64,000 bases of DNA from Bacillus sp. FJAT-27225 (lineage in GTDB: Bacteria > Bacillota > Bacilli > Bacillales > Cytobacillaceae). The notes beneath the pieces were generated by a model. The model was not told the DNA's origin, did no database searches, and saw only the letters and a list, made by a program, of their open reading frames with translations. Shown piece by piece: positions 1-8,473 of this stretch (position 1 is the stretch's first letter; each line of letters starts with the position of its first letter). The translations under genes were made by a program, and so were the position numbers. The stretch spans positions 62,001 through 126,000 of the forward strand of contig NZ_MAYU01000001.1 of assembly GCF_001685025.1 (NCBI RefSeq), read 5' to 3'.

Positions 1-341
1 CCTGGTGTGCGATAAACTTTTTTCTTCAAGGAGAACTCCCAATTTATTGGATTCTTGTCGTAGCTGCTCCAATTATACCTGAACTCTATTTAAAGAATAG
101 AAGTAAATCCTTTAGCAAGCCTGATGATGTATATTCCAGCACAAAAGATTTAGTTGTAGCTGCAGTGATTTACAACGTTGTTTACGAGGCTTTTGTTTGG
201 TGGAGTATTCTTTATCCTTATCAGATTCCTGTTCCTTTTAACTTAATTGCAATTGTTTTTGGAATTTCTATTATTGGAATGATTATCGGTGCTGTCATTG
301 CGAAACCGCTTGGACTAAAATTAAAAGCTCTCATAGGTTAG
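1..341 (+). CDS. C-terminal end of a membrane protein, probable ECF transporter S component (partial)
   Basis: An open frame runs in from the left edge (codons in phase with position 3) and ends at TAG 339-341. About 112 residues are visible. They contain at least two clear membrane segments: a hydrophobic helix with aromatic residues near the middle, and a glycine-rich terminal helix (IVFGISIIGMIIGAVIAKP) followed by a short basic tail. It lies 36 bp upstream of an EcfT-type gene and a fused ATPase gene. In ECF transporters the substrate-binding S component is commonly encoded just before these, so that role is inferred. The substrate cannot be told from this fragment. The start codon and N-terminus lie outside the window. 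Another transporter-associated membrane protein remains possible. Confidence 0.55.
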   Translation, partial: WCAINFFLQGELPIYWILVVAAPIIPELYLKNRSKSFSKPDDVYSSTKDLVVAAVIYNVVYEAFVWWSILYPYQIPVPFNLIAIVFGISIIGMIIGAVIAKPLGLKLKALIG

Positions 342-376
342 AAACCTGATGATTTACTTGGAGGTGTGCAGGAAAT

Positions 377-1186
377 ATGGCAGCGATAGATTTTGTTTCT
401 AATCTTGATACAGATACTTGGGTTCATAGGCTAGATCCAAGAACAAAACTAATTTTAATATTAGCATTCGTTATTATTCCTCTTCTGTTTATGGATCCTC
501 TTTACTTATCAGCGGTCTTACTGTTGGGTCTGCTGGTGTGGTTTTCTGCCAAGATTAAAATTAAGTCTATAGCGCCCTTGCTGGGGACAATCGTTATACT
601 CGCTCTATCTGCAGTGATTTTTTCAACATTCTATAATTACAACCATGCCGATGCAGTAGTTCTTTTTTCTATCGGATCTCTTCAAGCTACTGATATTGGG
701 CTATTATCCGGGTTAGTACTTGGTTACAGGATTGCGATTCCATGTTTTATGACAATAGTCATCATTTCAACTACAGACCCTGCCTTACTGGCAAAAGGGT
801 TAATGAAAATGAAAGTTCCTATGAGTATTGCCTTCATGTTTTTAGGAACATTGCGTTTTTTCCCTTTAGTATTCGAAGAGCTCACGAATATTTCCAATGC
901 TCAAACGATTCGAGGTGTAAATAAGAAGGGAATAAAGGGCAGTTGGAACAGTTTTAGATTGGCTGCTTTTCCGCTTTTAGTAAACTCGTTAAGAAGGAGC
1001 AGGACAATGGGTCTTGCTGTTGAAAGCAAAGGATTTAGTAAAATGGCTTGGCGTGAATACTATCAAGATATGAAACTCACAAAAGTGGATATTACTATTA
1101 TCGTATTAGCGATTCTATTCTTTGTTGCTGCATTCTATGTAAGATATGTACTGGGACTAGGCGGAAACAATTCAATAGTCGCTTAA
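377..1186 (+). CDS. ecfT: ECF transporter transmembrane (T) component
   Basis: A 269-residue membrane protein of usual EcfT length, preceded by a GGAGGTG site at 360-366. The N-terminus carries the family's DPRTK element (residues 21-25), followed by several hydrophobic helices. The cytoplasmic part has two coupling-helix-like motifs, one ending in IRG (in QTIRGVNKKG) and one in SKGF, in the positions where EcfT proteins carry Ala-Arg-Gly signatures that contact the ATPases. It lies between an S-like membrane gene and a double ATPase gene, spaced by 36 and 43 bp, so the three form one operon. The family links the ATPases to an S component for uptake of vitamins or metal ions. The cargo is not evident. 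Assignment by family is solid. Confidence 0.85.
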   Translation: MAAIDFVSNLDTDTWVHRLDPRTKLILILAFVIIPLLFMDPLYLSAVLLLGLLVWFSAKIKIKSIAPLLGTIVILALSAVIFSTFYNYNHADAVVLFSIGSLQATDIGLLSGLVLGYRIAIPCFMTIVIISTTDPALLAKGLMKMKVPMSIAFMFLGTLRFFPLVFEELTNISNAQTIRGVNKKGIKGSWNSFRLAAFPLLVNSLRRSRTMGLAVESKGFSKMAWREYYQDMKLTKVDITIIVLAILFFVAAFYVRYVLGLGGNNSIVA

Positions 1187-1229
1187 TCTATAGTATAGAT
1201 TGAGACTCTTCAAAAAAAGGAGGGAGCTT

Positions 1230-2996
1230 ATGGATCATAACAATATTATTGAGGTAAGAGAGTTTAGTTTTTCATACCCGGGTGTAGAAGCAAAAGCTTT
1301 GAATAACATTAACTTAGAAATCAAGAAGGGGGAATTTGTCCTCATTTCCGGCACCAGTGGAAGTGGAAAGACAACTCTTGCAAAATGCCTTAATGGGATC
1401 ATTCCCCACCTCTCCGAAGGGGACCTGACTGGAGACATATTTATTAATGGATTGGATACCCAAGGAGTTCCAATGCATGAACTTTCCTCCGAAATCGGAA
1501 TGGTGTTCCAAAATCCTGAAGATCAGATTTTTTCTATACGGGTAGAAGATGAAGTCGCTTTCGGAGTGGAATGCCAAGGGTACACGAAAGAAGAAATACA
1601 AAAACGTGTTCAGTATGGCCTTCAAAAATTAAGATTGGAAGACATTAAAAAGCACATTACATTTTCTTTATCAGGAGGGCAAAAGCAAAAGGTGTCAATT
1701 GCAAGTAACTTAGCAATGTTGCCCTCGATTCTGATACTTGATGATCCAACAACGGATCTGGACCCAATTAGCAAACAAGAAGTAATGGATATACTTTCAG
1801 AATTAAAAGAAGAAATAGATACAACCTTCCTTATTATCGAGCATGATTTGAATGATTTGATCGAGTTCATTGATAGAGTGATTATCATGCATGAAGGGGA
1901 AATTCTTTATAACGGAAGTCCAAGTGAAATATTTTATAAGCATTTTAGAGAGTTGGATGATTTGGGAATTCGAATCCCAGACCATATAAGGCTAGGGAAA
2001 TATCTTTTTGATAAAGGTTTTAAATACGGGTCCTTTCCGATATCAAAAAAGGAAGTTTCAGAATGGGCAAAACACCTGCTAACTTCTCAAAAGTTAAAGC
2101 TCCCCATGGCTGAATCTCAATTAACCAGTAAGAAACAGGAAAGGGTTGCTAAACTAAAGGATGTAAACTTTAGTTATCAAAAAGGCAAGCAAATTTTGTT
2201 TGATATAAATTTGGATATTTATCAAGGAGAGCTTTTGGCAATAGTCGGACATAATGGCTGCGGTAAATCCACATTAATGAAAAATCTCATTGGATTATTA
2301 AAGCCTTCTCAAGGCTCGGTCGAAATCAATAACAAAAATACCAAGGATTACAAGGTCCAAGACATAATATTAGACATTGGGTATGTCTTTCAAAATCCGG
2401 ATAATCAACTCTTCTGTAATTCTGTTGAAGAGGAAGTGCAATTTGGTTTAATAAATAGAGGCTACAGCAAAGAGATAATCAACGAACGTGTTGAATTAGC
2501 CCTCAATACTGTGGGATTACAGAAAAAAAGAAAGGACCATCCTTTTTCTTTGAGCAGAGGAGAACGGCAAAGATTAGCCGTGGCTACGATGTTAGTTTCA
2601 AATCCGAAGATTATACTATTGGATGAACCAACCACAGGCCAGGATGAGCAAAGCTTAAAAGCACTTTTAACCTTAATGGAAGATCTAATTAAGGAAAAAG
2701 AAGCAACAATTGTAATGATTACTCATGATATGGAAGTCGTGGCCCAATATGCCAGCAGAGTCGTAGTCTTAGATGCAGGCAGAATTGTTCTGGACGGAAG
2801 CCCAAATGAAGTCTTTTTTAGAAACTATCAAAAACTGCATTCGTTAAAATTAAAGCCGCCAATAATATCACAATTCTCAGCACAATTAAATGAGTACGGC
2901 TTTCCCCAGGTTTCAAATTGGAACATGTTTAGTAATCAATTTATTAGTAATGACAAAGAGGTTATTCAAGATACAACAAAAGTATCAGTTATTTAA
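1230..2996 (+). CDS. ECF transporter ATPase, two fused ABC domains
   Basis: This 588-residue protein contains two complete ABC ATPase halves, so one gene replaces EcfA1 and EcfA2 (YkoD-like architecture). Half 1 has Walker A GTSGSGKTT and signature LSGGQ; half 2 has Walker A GHNGCGKST and a variant signature LSRGE. The Walker B of half 1 reads ILILDDPTT, with Asp where the catalytic Glu normally follows the Walker Asp, while half 2 keeps LLDEPTT. That predicts one impaired and one active hydrolysis site, as in other asymmetric ABC pairs. The open frame extends to TTG at 1200, but a strong AAAGGAGGG at 1216-1224 places the start at ATG 1230. It is the last gene of the operon and is followed by a good terminator. 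Confidence 0.88.
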   Translation: MDHNNIIEVREFSFSYPGVEAKALNNINLEIKKGEFVLISGTSGSGKTTLAKCLNGIIPHLSEGDLTGDIFINGLDTQGVPMHELSSEIGMVFQNPEDQIFSIRVEDEVAFGVECQGYTKEEIQKRVQYGLQKLRLEDIKKHITFSLSGGQKQKVSIASNLAMLPSILILDDPTTDLDPISKQEVMDILSELKEEIDTTFLIIEHDLNDLIEFIDRVIIMHEGEILYNGSPSEIFYKHFRELDDLGIRIPDHIRLGKYLFDKGFKYGSFPISKKEVSEWAKHLLTSQKLKLPMAESQLTSKKQERVAKLKDVNFSYQKGKQILFDINLDIYQGELLAIVGHNGCGKSTLMKNLIGLLKPSQGSVEINNKNTKDYKVQDIILDIGYVFQNPDNQLFCNSVEEEVQFGLINRGYSKEIINERVELALNTVGLQKKRKDHPFSLSRGERQRLAVATMLVSNPKIILLDEPTTGQDEQSLKALLTLMEDLIKEKEATIVMITHDMEVVAQYASRVVVLDAGRIVLDGSPNEVFFRNYQKLHSLKLKPPIISQFSAQLNEYGFPQVSNWNMFSNQFISNDKEVIQDTTKVSVI

Positions 2997-3043
2997 TAGT
3001 ACACCTGTCAGAACCCCATTACCTACAATGTTTTCTACTATTA

Positions 3044-3095
3044 AAAAGCCTACTTTACCGCCTGATTTTGAAGACGTGAAGTAGGCTTTCTCTTT
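3044..3095 (+). terminator. rho-independent terminator of the ECF operon
   Basis: The arms AAAGCCTACTT (3045-3055) and AAGTAGGCTTT (3079-3089) pair perfectly over 11 bp and are followed by a T-rich tract. It sits 48 bp after the ATPase stop codon. Confidence 0.85.
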
Positions 3096-3238
3096 TGTTG
3101 CAGGTTTGGATAGCTGTTTTGAGGATTTTCTGAGAAGTATAGGGAACAAATGTTTTATTTGGTTTAACTTGGACTTTTGACTGAAGGTTGTTACTCTAAT
3201 GGTAGGTTGAGTCATTATTAAAGAATAGAGGTCAGTTT

Positions 3239-4084
3239 ATGGAAGTCCAAGATATAATCATTGCTATAACAGATCGCTTAAAAGATATTCAAGGTATTTC
3301 GGCCATTGTGCTTGGGGGCTCCAGGGCTAAAGGAACCCATACCCCAGAATCGGATATTGATATTGGCATTTATTATGATTCTCCTGAAAATCTAGACATC
3401 CAGTCTCTTCAACGATTGGCTGCAGATCTTGACGATGCCCATCGGGAAAATATAATAACACCGGTTAATGAGTGGGGAAGGTGGGTAAATGGCGGAGGTT
3501 GGCTAAAAGTTCAAAATTATTCTGTTGATTTCATTTACCGTGATTTAAACTTGGTCTCGGAAACGATAGATGACTGTTTAGCAGGAAAAATAACAATCGA
3601 CTATTATCCAGGACATCCTCACGGGTTCCTTAACAGCATATATTTAGCAGAAACAGCTGTCTGTAAGATCCTTTGGGACCCGGAGAGAAGGGTTGCTCAT
3701 TTAAAATCAAGAACAAAACCCTTTTCTGAAACATTTAAAAAAGCCATAATACAAAAATTTCTTTGGGAGGCATCCTTTTCTCTGGATGGAGCAAAAAAGG
3801 TTCTCACTAGGGAAGATGTATCTTATGCTGCTGGATGCTGTTTTCGCAGTGTCTCTTGCTTAAATCAAGTGCTATTCTCACTAAATGAACACTATTGTAC
3901 AAATGAAAAGGGTGCTGTTGACCTGATTAGTTCCTTTAGTATTGTACCTGAAAACTATAAGGGAAGAATCCATGAGGTTTTTAACCTAATCACAACAGAA
4001 CAAGGCCAATTAACAAGAGCAATAAATAATCTTCATATGATTATTGTAGAAACGGAAGAACTCATTATGAAAAATATTAAATAA
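3239..4084 (+). CDS. nucleotidyltransferase-domain protein (MNT/aminoglycoside adenylyltransferase-like fold)
   Basis: The 281-residue protein opens with the polymerase-beta-type nucleotidyltransferase motif GGSRAKG followed by a metal-binding DIDIG (Asp-x-Asp), residues about 27-44. A third acidic position may be in VDFIYRD near residue 98. The C-terminal part is helical and carries several Cys and His residues; it resembles the helical tails that follow this domain in stand-alone bacterial family members. Such proteins transfer a nucleoside monophosphate to a small molecule, protein or RNA, but the acceptor cannot be guessed here. It is monocistronic, between a terminator and a small membrane gene. 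The ATG at 3239 follows a weak AGAGGTCAG site. Resistance to an aminoglycoside is not supported by any specific motif. Confidence 0.7.
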   Translation: MEVQDIIIAITDRLKDIQGISAIVLGGSRAKGTHTPESDIDIGIYYDSPENLDIQSLQRLAADLDDAHRENIITPVNEWGRWVNGGGWLKVQNYSVDFIYRDLNLVSETIDDCLAGKITIDYYPGHPHGFLNSIYLAETAVCKILWDPERRVAHLKSRTKPFSETFKKAIIQKFLWEASFSLDGAKKVLTREDVSYAAGCCFRSVSCLNQVLFSLNEHYCTNEKGAVDLISSFSIVPENYKGRIHEVFNLITTEQGQLTRAINNLHMIIVETEELIMKNIK

Positions 4085-4254
4085 GTGAGTTTATTAGATC
4101 TGGCTGCTTTTTGAAGTCTTTTTTTGGGATAATGCCCTAGCCCTTTTGGAAGGATTCTGAAGCATTATGTCGAATTATAAACTAGAGTTCTACTAAATTT
4201 TGGATGTCATTTGTTTGGAAAAATTAAATAGGATCGACGCAGAACAACTTACTA

Positions 4255-4614
4255 TTGTCGATGAGGAGGTCGTTTAATATAAAAAATCCCATAATTGTTC
4301 TCTTAACATTAGCGGTTGAGACTGCCATCACATACTTCGCTGCAACAAAATTTTCAGTTCGTTTTATTGAACTAATGTTTTTCGCGGGGTTACTATTTTC
4401 AGTGGTGACTTTTTATTTTTCCAGTAGTGGGGGGAAAATTTCTGAACTTCATTCTTCCCAAATAAGCGGACAGACAGGCCTTATTCAGAAAAAAGAACCA
4501 TTTGTCTTTAAAAAAGGCCCCATTTTTATAGGTTCAGCTCTATTCCTGCTAGTTGGTCTTATACTATTTATACTGCTTATTTCTGGGGTCATCCTTCCCG
4601 CTGGCGCCTCATAA
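4255..4614 (+). CDS. small membrane protein, function unknown
   Basis: About 110 residues with three hydrophobic segments: near residues 13-30 and 37-53, and a third close to the C-terminus (LFLLVGLILFILLISGVIL). A short polar loop with lysines lies between the second and third helices. I do not recognise the family. The start is uncertain. TTG 4255 and ATG 4261 lie upstream of or overlap a strong GAGGAGG (4263-4269), which would better serve a start at about 4279, where the codon is ATA. Either a rare AUA start or an upstream sequence change is possible. The gene is followed 51 bp later by another tiny membrane gene. Confidence 0.55.
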   Translation: MSMRRSFNIKNPIIVLLTLAVETAITYFAATKFSVRFIELMFFAGLLFSVVTFYFSSSGGKISELHSSQISGQTGLIQKKEPFVFKKGPIFIGSALFLLVGLILFILLISGVILPAGAS

Positions 4615-4665
4615 CTTTGGAATGGCATAGCCTTTAGTTAATTGACTAGAAATGAGGTGGAATGA

Positions 4666-4842
4666 ATGGATTTGTGGTTTTACATAACTATTATTGTTGG
4701 GCTTAGTCTCCTGTATTATGGGTACGAAAACAAAAAGAAATATGATATTAAACTGAAACAAATCGAGTTGGAAGAAAAAAAGCTGGATTTGGAAATGATA
4801 AAAATAGAAGCTGGACTAGTGAATCAAGATCGAAACGAATAA
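4666..4842 (+). CDS. 58-residue single-pass membrane protein with charged helix
   Basis: ATG 4666 follows a GAGGTGG site (4654-4660). The product has one N-terminal membrane helix (residues 3-20) followed by a highly charged, heptad-like helix (repeated Lys/Glu with Leu/Ile, such as KLKQIELEEKKLDLEMIKIE) that probably forms a coiled coil facing the cytoplasm. This layout resembles PspB-like or membrane-anchor peptides, but no family is assigned. It lies directly after another small membrane gene on the same strand and may be co-transcribed with it. It was found by reading the sequence and is short; the ribosome site and codon pattern support it. Confidence 0.6.
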   Translation: MDLWFYITIIVGLSLLYYGYENKKKYDIKLKQIELEEKKLDLEMIKIEAGLVNQDRNE

Positions 4843-4858
4843 CAAAACAATACCTTTT

Positions 4859-5032
4859 AGAGGCGGGTTGCACCAACACACCATAACATCGGACACACAT
4901 GCCTCACATAAGTGGTTAGATTTGATTCAGTGTATGTTTAAAGGATATTCGTTACGCAAGGCATTACAAATGATTGGAGTTTATTTTGTTACCCTTCATT
5001 GGAGACTCACTCTCAACAGATGTGTCTTATGA
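4859..5032 (+). pseudogene. relic of an IS1595-type transposase
   Basis: A frame without a start encodes a fragment containing SDTHASHKWLDLIQCMFKGY, then SLRKALQMIGVYFVTLHWRL, ending at TGA 5030-5032. This matches the N-terminal pattern known for IS1595/ISXO2-type transposases (Thr-His-x-x-x-x-Lys-Trp, Gly-Tyr-Ser-Leu-Arg-Lys-x-A, then a Tyr/His-Trp-Arg helix-turn-helix end). The catalytic part and both ends are missing. It is therefore a remnant, inserted between two small genes. The identification is by motif memory, not by database comparison. Confidence 0.65.
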
Positions 5033-5073
5033 AAGGCTCCGACTATCATTTTTTGAAGCTAGGGGGGATTATA

Positions 5074-5634
5074 ATGCAACAACGATTATGTAATGAAGCT
5101 ATACCATACTTAAAGCAGATAATAAGAGAAAATATTGAATACGAACAACCTATCCTATCGAATGAGGATAGGTTGGTTGATATAAACTTTAATGAAGATT
5201 TGACTATTACATTTCTCGTAAACGATTCCGATACCGAGTTATTCAAATATGTCCAATTTAGAGATTTGCAATTAGAGCAGATAAATAGTAAAACGCTATT
5301 AGATATTGGGATAAATAACCTTTATAGTTTAGCTGAAGAAAATGGATTGAGAATACAAGAATTGGACGATGATTGTTCTGCATTATTACTTGATGGGAAC
5401 TTTGAAGCAACTCTAGTTCTATTAGATGATTTGTGGGATAATACATTAAATCAATACGCACCTGACGGCTTTGCGGTAGCTATTCCTTCAAGAGATGTTC
5501 TTGCTTTTTGCAATCTAAATTCGAATAAAGGTATTCAAAAATTAAAAAATGTAATATCTAATGTTTGGGAAAATGGAGAATATCTTCTTACCGATAAGAT
5601 TCTAAAAAGAAACGAGGGTAAATGGACCTTTTAA
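5074..5634 (+). CDS. DUF1444-like protein
   Basis: A 186-residue soluble protein. The frame is open from 4999, but AGGGGGG at 5061-5067 selects ATG 5074. The C-terminal half has a pattern I associate with DUF1444 (YtpQ-type) proteins: a hydrophobic strand with ALLLDGNFEATLVL, then AVAIPSRDVLAF, then a segment ending in Gly-Lys-Trp. The N-terminal part of the usual family (about 265 residues) is shorter here. The biochemical role of this domain is unknown; some members sit beside secreted toxins or in stress loci. It is a single gene between a transposase relic and a terminator. The family call is moderate. Confidence 0.5.
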   Translation: MQQRLCNEAIPYLKQIIRENIEYEQPILSNEDRLVDINFNEDLTITFLVNDSDTELFKYVQFRDLQLEQINSKTLLDIGINNLYSLAEENGLRIQELDDDCSALLLDGNFEATLVLLDDLWDNTLNQYAPDGFAVAIPSRDVLAFCNLNSNKGIQKLKNVISNVWENGEYLLTDKILKRNEGKWTF

Positions 5635-5660
5635 TAATTTGTTAATGCTTAACCTTAACA

Positions 5661-5693
5661 ACAAAAGGACCTCTAAATGGGTCCTTAAAAAAT
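5661..5693 (+). terminator. rho-independent terminator
   Basis: The stem AAGGACC (5665-5671) pairs with GGTCCTT (5680-5686), with a short loop and an A/T-rich tail. It lies just after the DUF1444-like gene. Confidence 0.7.
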
Positions 5694-5904
5694 TACTAAA
5701 ATCAAGATTATTATTCAATAGAGCCTATATTTATGGAGTTTGGATCCTGCCAATGGAAGTCAATAGTTTATATAGCTTTCAAAAAACTACAACCGTAATC
5801 TAGTTATCGATAGAAAAGTTTGAAAATTCATACTATAATTAATGACAGCGATTACATATAACAGAGCTTCTCGTTTTTACAAAAGCAGAAGGAGGTTTTT
5901 GTGA

Positions 5905-7560
5905 ATGGCAGAATTAATGAACAGTACAGTAGGAAAGCTGCTTCAGGAAACAGCGGCAAGGCTGCCTGAAAAGGATGCAGTTGTCTATCCGGACCGAGGT
6001 TTGCGCTATACGTACAGCCAATTCGAGGCTCTTTGCCGAGATACGGCAAAAGGATTGATGAAGCTTGGCATTGAAGCAGGCGAGCATATTGCGATTTGGT
6101 CAACGAACCGTCCTGAATGGGTAACGGCCCAATTCGCGACAGGCAAGATGGGAGCGGTTTTGGTAACCGTCAATACGAGCTACAGGACTGCCGAACTCGA
6201 GTACCTGCTGAAGCAATCCGATTCAACCACATTGATTTTGATGGAACAATTCAAAGATACCTCCTATATTGACATGCTCTATGAAATCGTACCGGAACTA
6301 AAGACAGCCGAACCAGGCAAGCTGAAGTCGAAGAAACTCCCATATTTGAAAAATGTCATTGTTCTCGGGGAAAACCGTTATCCTGGCATGATGCATTGGG
6401 ATGACGTGCTTGCTTTGAAAGACGGGGTTTCTGATGAGGAACTCGACAAGAGGATGGCTTCGCTTGACCCTGTAGACCCAATTAATATGCAATACACCTC
6501 AGGAACGACCGGTTTTCCGAAGGGCGTCATGCTTACCCATAACAATCTCGTCAACAATGCCTTAAACATAGCGGAATGCATGAAGCTCACGGATCAAGAC
6601 CGGCTTTGTATTCCAGTCCCATTCTTCCATTGCTTCGGCTGTGTAATTGGCACGCTTGCCTGCGTATCCGTCGGGGCGACCATGGTGCCCGTCCAGGAAT
6701 TCGACCCGAAAAAGGTGTTGGAAGCGGTTGAGAAGGAAAGATGCACAGCACTTCATGGTGTGCCAACGATGTTCATCGCAGAGTTGAATCACCCCGATTT
6801 TGAAAAATATGATTTGTCTTCATTAAGAACAGGCGTCATGGCAGGATCCAATTGTCCGATTGAAGTCATGAAAGCCGTCATTGAGAAGATGGGAGCGAAG
6901 GAGATTACGATTTGCTACGGCCAGACGGAAGCCTCCCCGGTCATAACCCAAACCCGGACTGACGATCCAATCGAGCTGCGGGTTGCCACTGTCGGAAAAG
7001 CCTTGCCGAATGTCGAAGTCAAAATCATCGATCCTGTTACAAATGAAGAGCTGCCATATGGACAGCAGGGTGAACTGTGTACACGCGGCTACCAAGTAAT
7101 GAAAGGATATTATAAAAACCCGGATGCGACCAGGGACGCAATCGACAAGGACGGGTGGCTTCATACTGGCGATCTCGCCATCATGGACGAAAACGGCTAC
7201 TGCCGGATCACCGGCCGGCTAAAAGATATGATAATTCGGGGCGGCGAAAACATTTACCCGCGTGAAATCGAAGAATTCCTCTACCAGCATCCAGCCGTGC
7301 TTGATGTTCAAATTGTCGGAATACCAGATGAGAAGTTCGGCGAGGAAGTAATGGCCTGGATTCAGTTGAAGGAGGGGCAAACAGCAACAGCTGAAGATAT
7401 ACGAAACTTCTGCCTTGGAAAAATCGCCAGGTTCAAAGTCCCGAGGTACATTGAATTCTGTGATTCGTTCCCAACAACCGCGTCCGGGAAAATTCAAAAG
7501 TATAAATTGAGGAAGATGGCAGAGGAGGTTGTCTCCTCGAAAAGTGCCTCCTTTAAATAA
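5905..7560 (+). CDS. yngI: AMP-binding acyl-CoA synthetase (YngI-like)
   Basis: The 551-residue length and motifs are those of the ANL superfamily of adenylate-forming enzymes. The phosphate-binding loop is [13 protein letters not shown] (about residues 194-206). The adenine/acyl motif is CYGQTEASP, the ribose-binding Asp lies in GWLHTGDLA, the hinge is [16 protein letters not shown], and the catalytic Lys lies in [10 protein letters not shown] near the C-terminus. The sequence closely follows my memory of Bacillus subtilis YngI, an acyl-CoA synthetase encoded with leucine/acyl-CoA degradation genes. It would activate a medium or long carboxylic acid with ATP and CoA in the cytoplasm. AAGGAGG at 5889-5895 fixes ATG 5905. 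Here the gene stands alone between terminators, without the other yng genes. GC content is higher than in neighbouring genes. Confidence 0.88.
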   Translation: MAELMNSTVGKLLQETAARLPEKDAVVYPDRGLRYTYSQFEALCRDTAKGLMKLGIEAGEHIAIWSTNRPEWVTAQFATGKMGAVLVTVNTSYRTAELEYLLKQSDSTTLILMEQFKDTSYIDMLYEIVPELKTAEPGKLKSKKLPYLKNVIVLGENRYPGMMHWDDVLALKDGVSDEELDKRMASLDPVDPINMQYTSGTTGFPKGVMLTHNNLVNNALNIAECMKLTDQDRLCIPVPFFHCFGCVIGTLACVSVGATMVPVQEFDPKKVLEAVEKERCTALHGVPTMFIAELNHPDFEKYDLSSLRTGVMAGSNCPIEVMKAVIEKMGAKEITICYGQTEASPVITQTRTDDPIELRVATVGKALPNVEVKIIDPVTNEELPYGQQGELCTRGYQVMKGYYKNPDATRDAIDKDGWLHTGDLAIMDENGYCRITGRLKDMIIRGGENIYPREIEEFLYQHPAVLDVQIVGIPDEKFGEEVMAWIQLKEGQTATAEDIRNFCLGKIARFKVPRYIEFCDSFPTTASGKIQKYKLRKMAEEVVSSKSASFK

Positions 7561-7580
7561 AAAATTCAAAATCATATTTT

Positions 7581-7615
7581 AAAGGACTAAATAGCAGCCT
7601 ATTTGGTCCTTTTTG
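7581..7615 (+). terminator. rho-independent terminator
   Basis: AAAGGACTAAATAG pairs with CTATTTGGTCCTTT (one mismatch) across a CAGC loop, followed by T5. It follows the acyl-CoA synthetase stop by about 20 bp. Confidence 0.85.
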
Positions 7616-7736
7616 CTGTTTGTAAATCCTAACTATTTCTGGATTTACTATTGTAGACTTCCTTTTATTTATGCTAAGATAGGAACAATTTACCATACTA
7701 CAACTTTAAAAAACTAGAGAAATCAGGGGGAAGTCT

Positions 7737-8297
7737 ATGAAACTCGTACTACTATTTGGGCCTCAAGCGGTTGGGAAAATGACAGTGGGGCAGGAACTCG
7801 TGAAAATAACCGATTTGAAGCTTTTTCATAACCATATGACGATTGATTTGGTCAGCCACTTTTTTGATTACAGTACAAAAGAAGGGAAGAGGCTCGTTAA
7901 TTTATTCCGGGAAGAAATCTTTGAAGAAGTTTCAAAAAGCGACTTATATGGAATGATTTTTACTTTCGTGTGGATGTTTGATCTTGAATATGATTGGAAG
8001 TATATCAAGCGAGTTTCCGAGCTTTTCGAGTCCAGAGGAGGAACTGTTTACTATGTGGAGTTGGAAGCCGACCTCCACGAGAGGCTTGAACGGAATAAAA
8101 CTCCAAATCGACTTGAACATAAACCGAAGAAAAGAGACCTTGAATGGTCTGAAAACGACCTAAGAAGGACAATGGAAAAACACCGATTAAATTCATTTGA
8201 AGGCGAAATAACATTTCCAAACTATATGAGAATTGACAATTCGAACTTAAGTGCCGAAGAAACAGCCATGATGATTAAAGAAAGGTTTTTTTTATAG
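7737..8297 (+). CDS. P-loop kinase-like protein (shikimate/AAA-type NTPase)
   Basis: 186 residues beginning with a strand and a P-loop, GPQAVGKMT (residues 8-16), that fits GxxxxGK[x]T. The rest is mixed alpha/beta: an IFTFVWMFD strand that could hold a Walker B-like Asp, a TVYYVEL strand, and an Arg-rich lid-like segment (residues about 118-145). It ends with a strand resembling the base-binding end of nucleoside kinases. Stand-alone proteins of this kind phosphorylate small molecules, but the substrate is unknown. A likely promoter (TTGTAG, then TAAGAT) lies about 60-90 bp upstream, and GGGGGAAG precedes ATG 7737. No operon partner. Confidence 0.65.
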   Translation: MKLVLLFGPQAVGKMTVGQELVKITDLKLFHNHMTIDLVSHFFDYSTKEGKRLVNLFREEIFEEVSKSDLYGMIFTFVWMFDLEYDWKYIKRVSELFESRGGTVYYVELEADLHERLERNKTPNRLEHKPKKRDLEWSENDLRRTMEKHRLNSFEGEITFPNYMRIDNSNLSAEETAMMIKERFFL

Positions 8298-8473
8298 GAT
8301 AAGAAGACTGTACCTTCCTACAGTCTAATAGAGCAACAATATAATATTTTGTTGAGCGGCAAAAAATAAGGAATTAGTCCTATGAGCATATAGTAGTTTT
8401 TTCACTATTCTATAAATTTTGAATAATTTATAATTTTAGTGTTGGACCAATTTACTAGTCTAGGAGGAATTCT

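Noticed and set aside
8306-8326. Terminator after the P-loop kinase-like gene (AGACTGTA/TACAGTCT hairpin)
   Set aside because: Good 8-bp stem but no T run follows, so it is not called a terminator.
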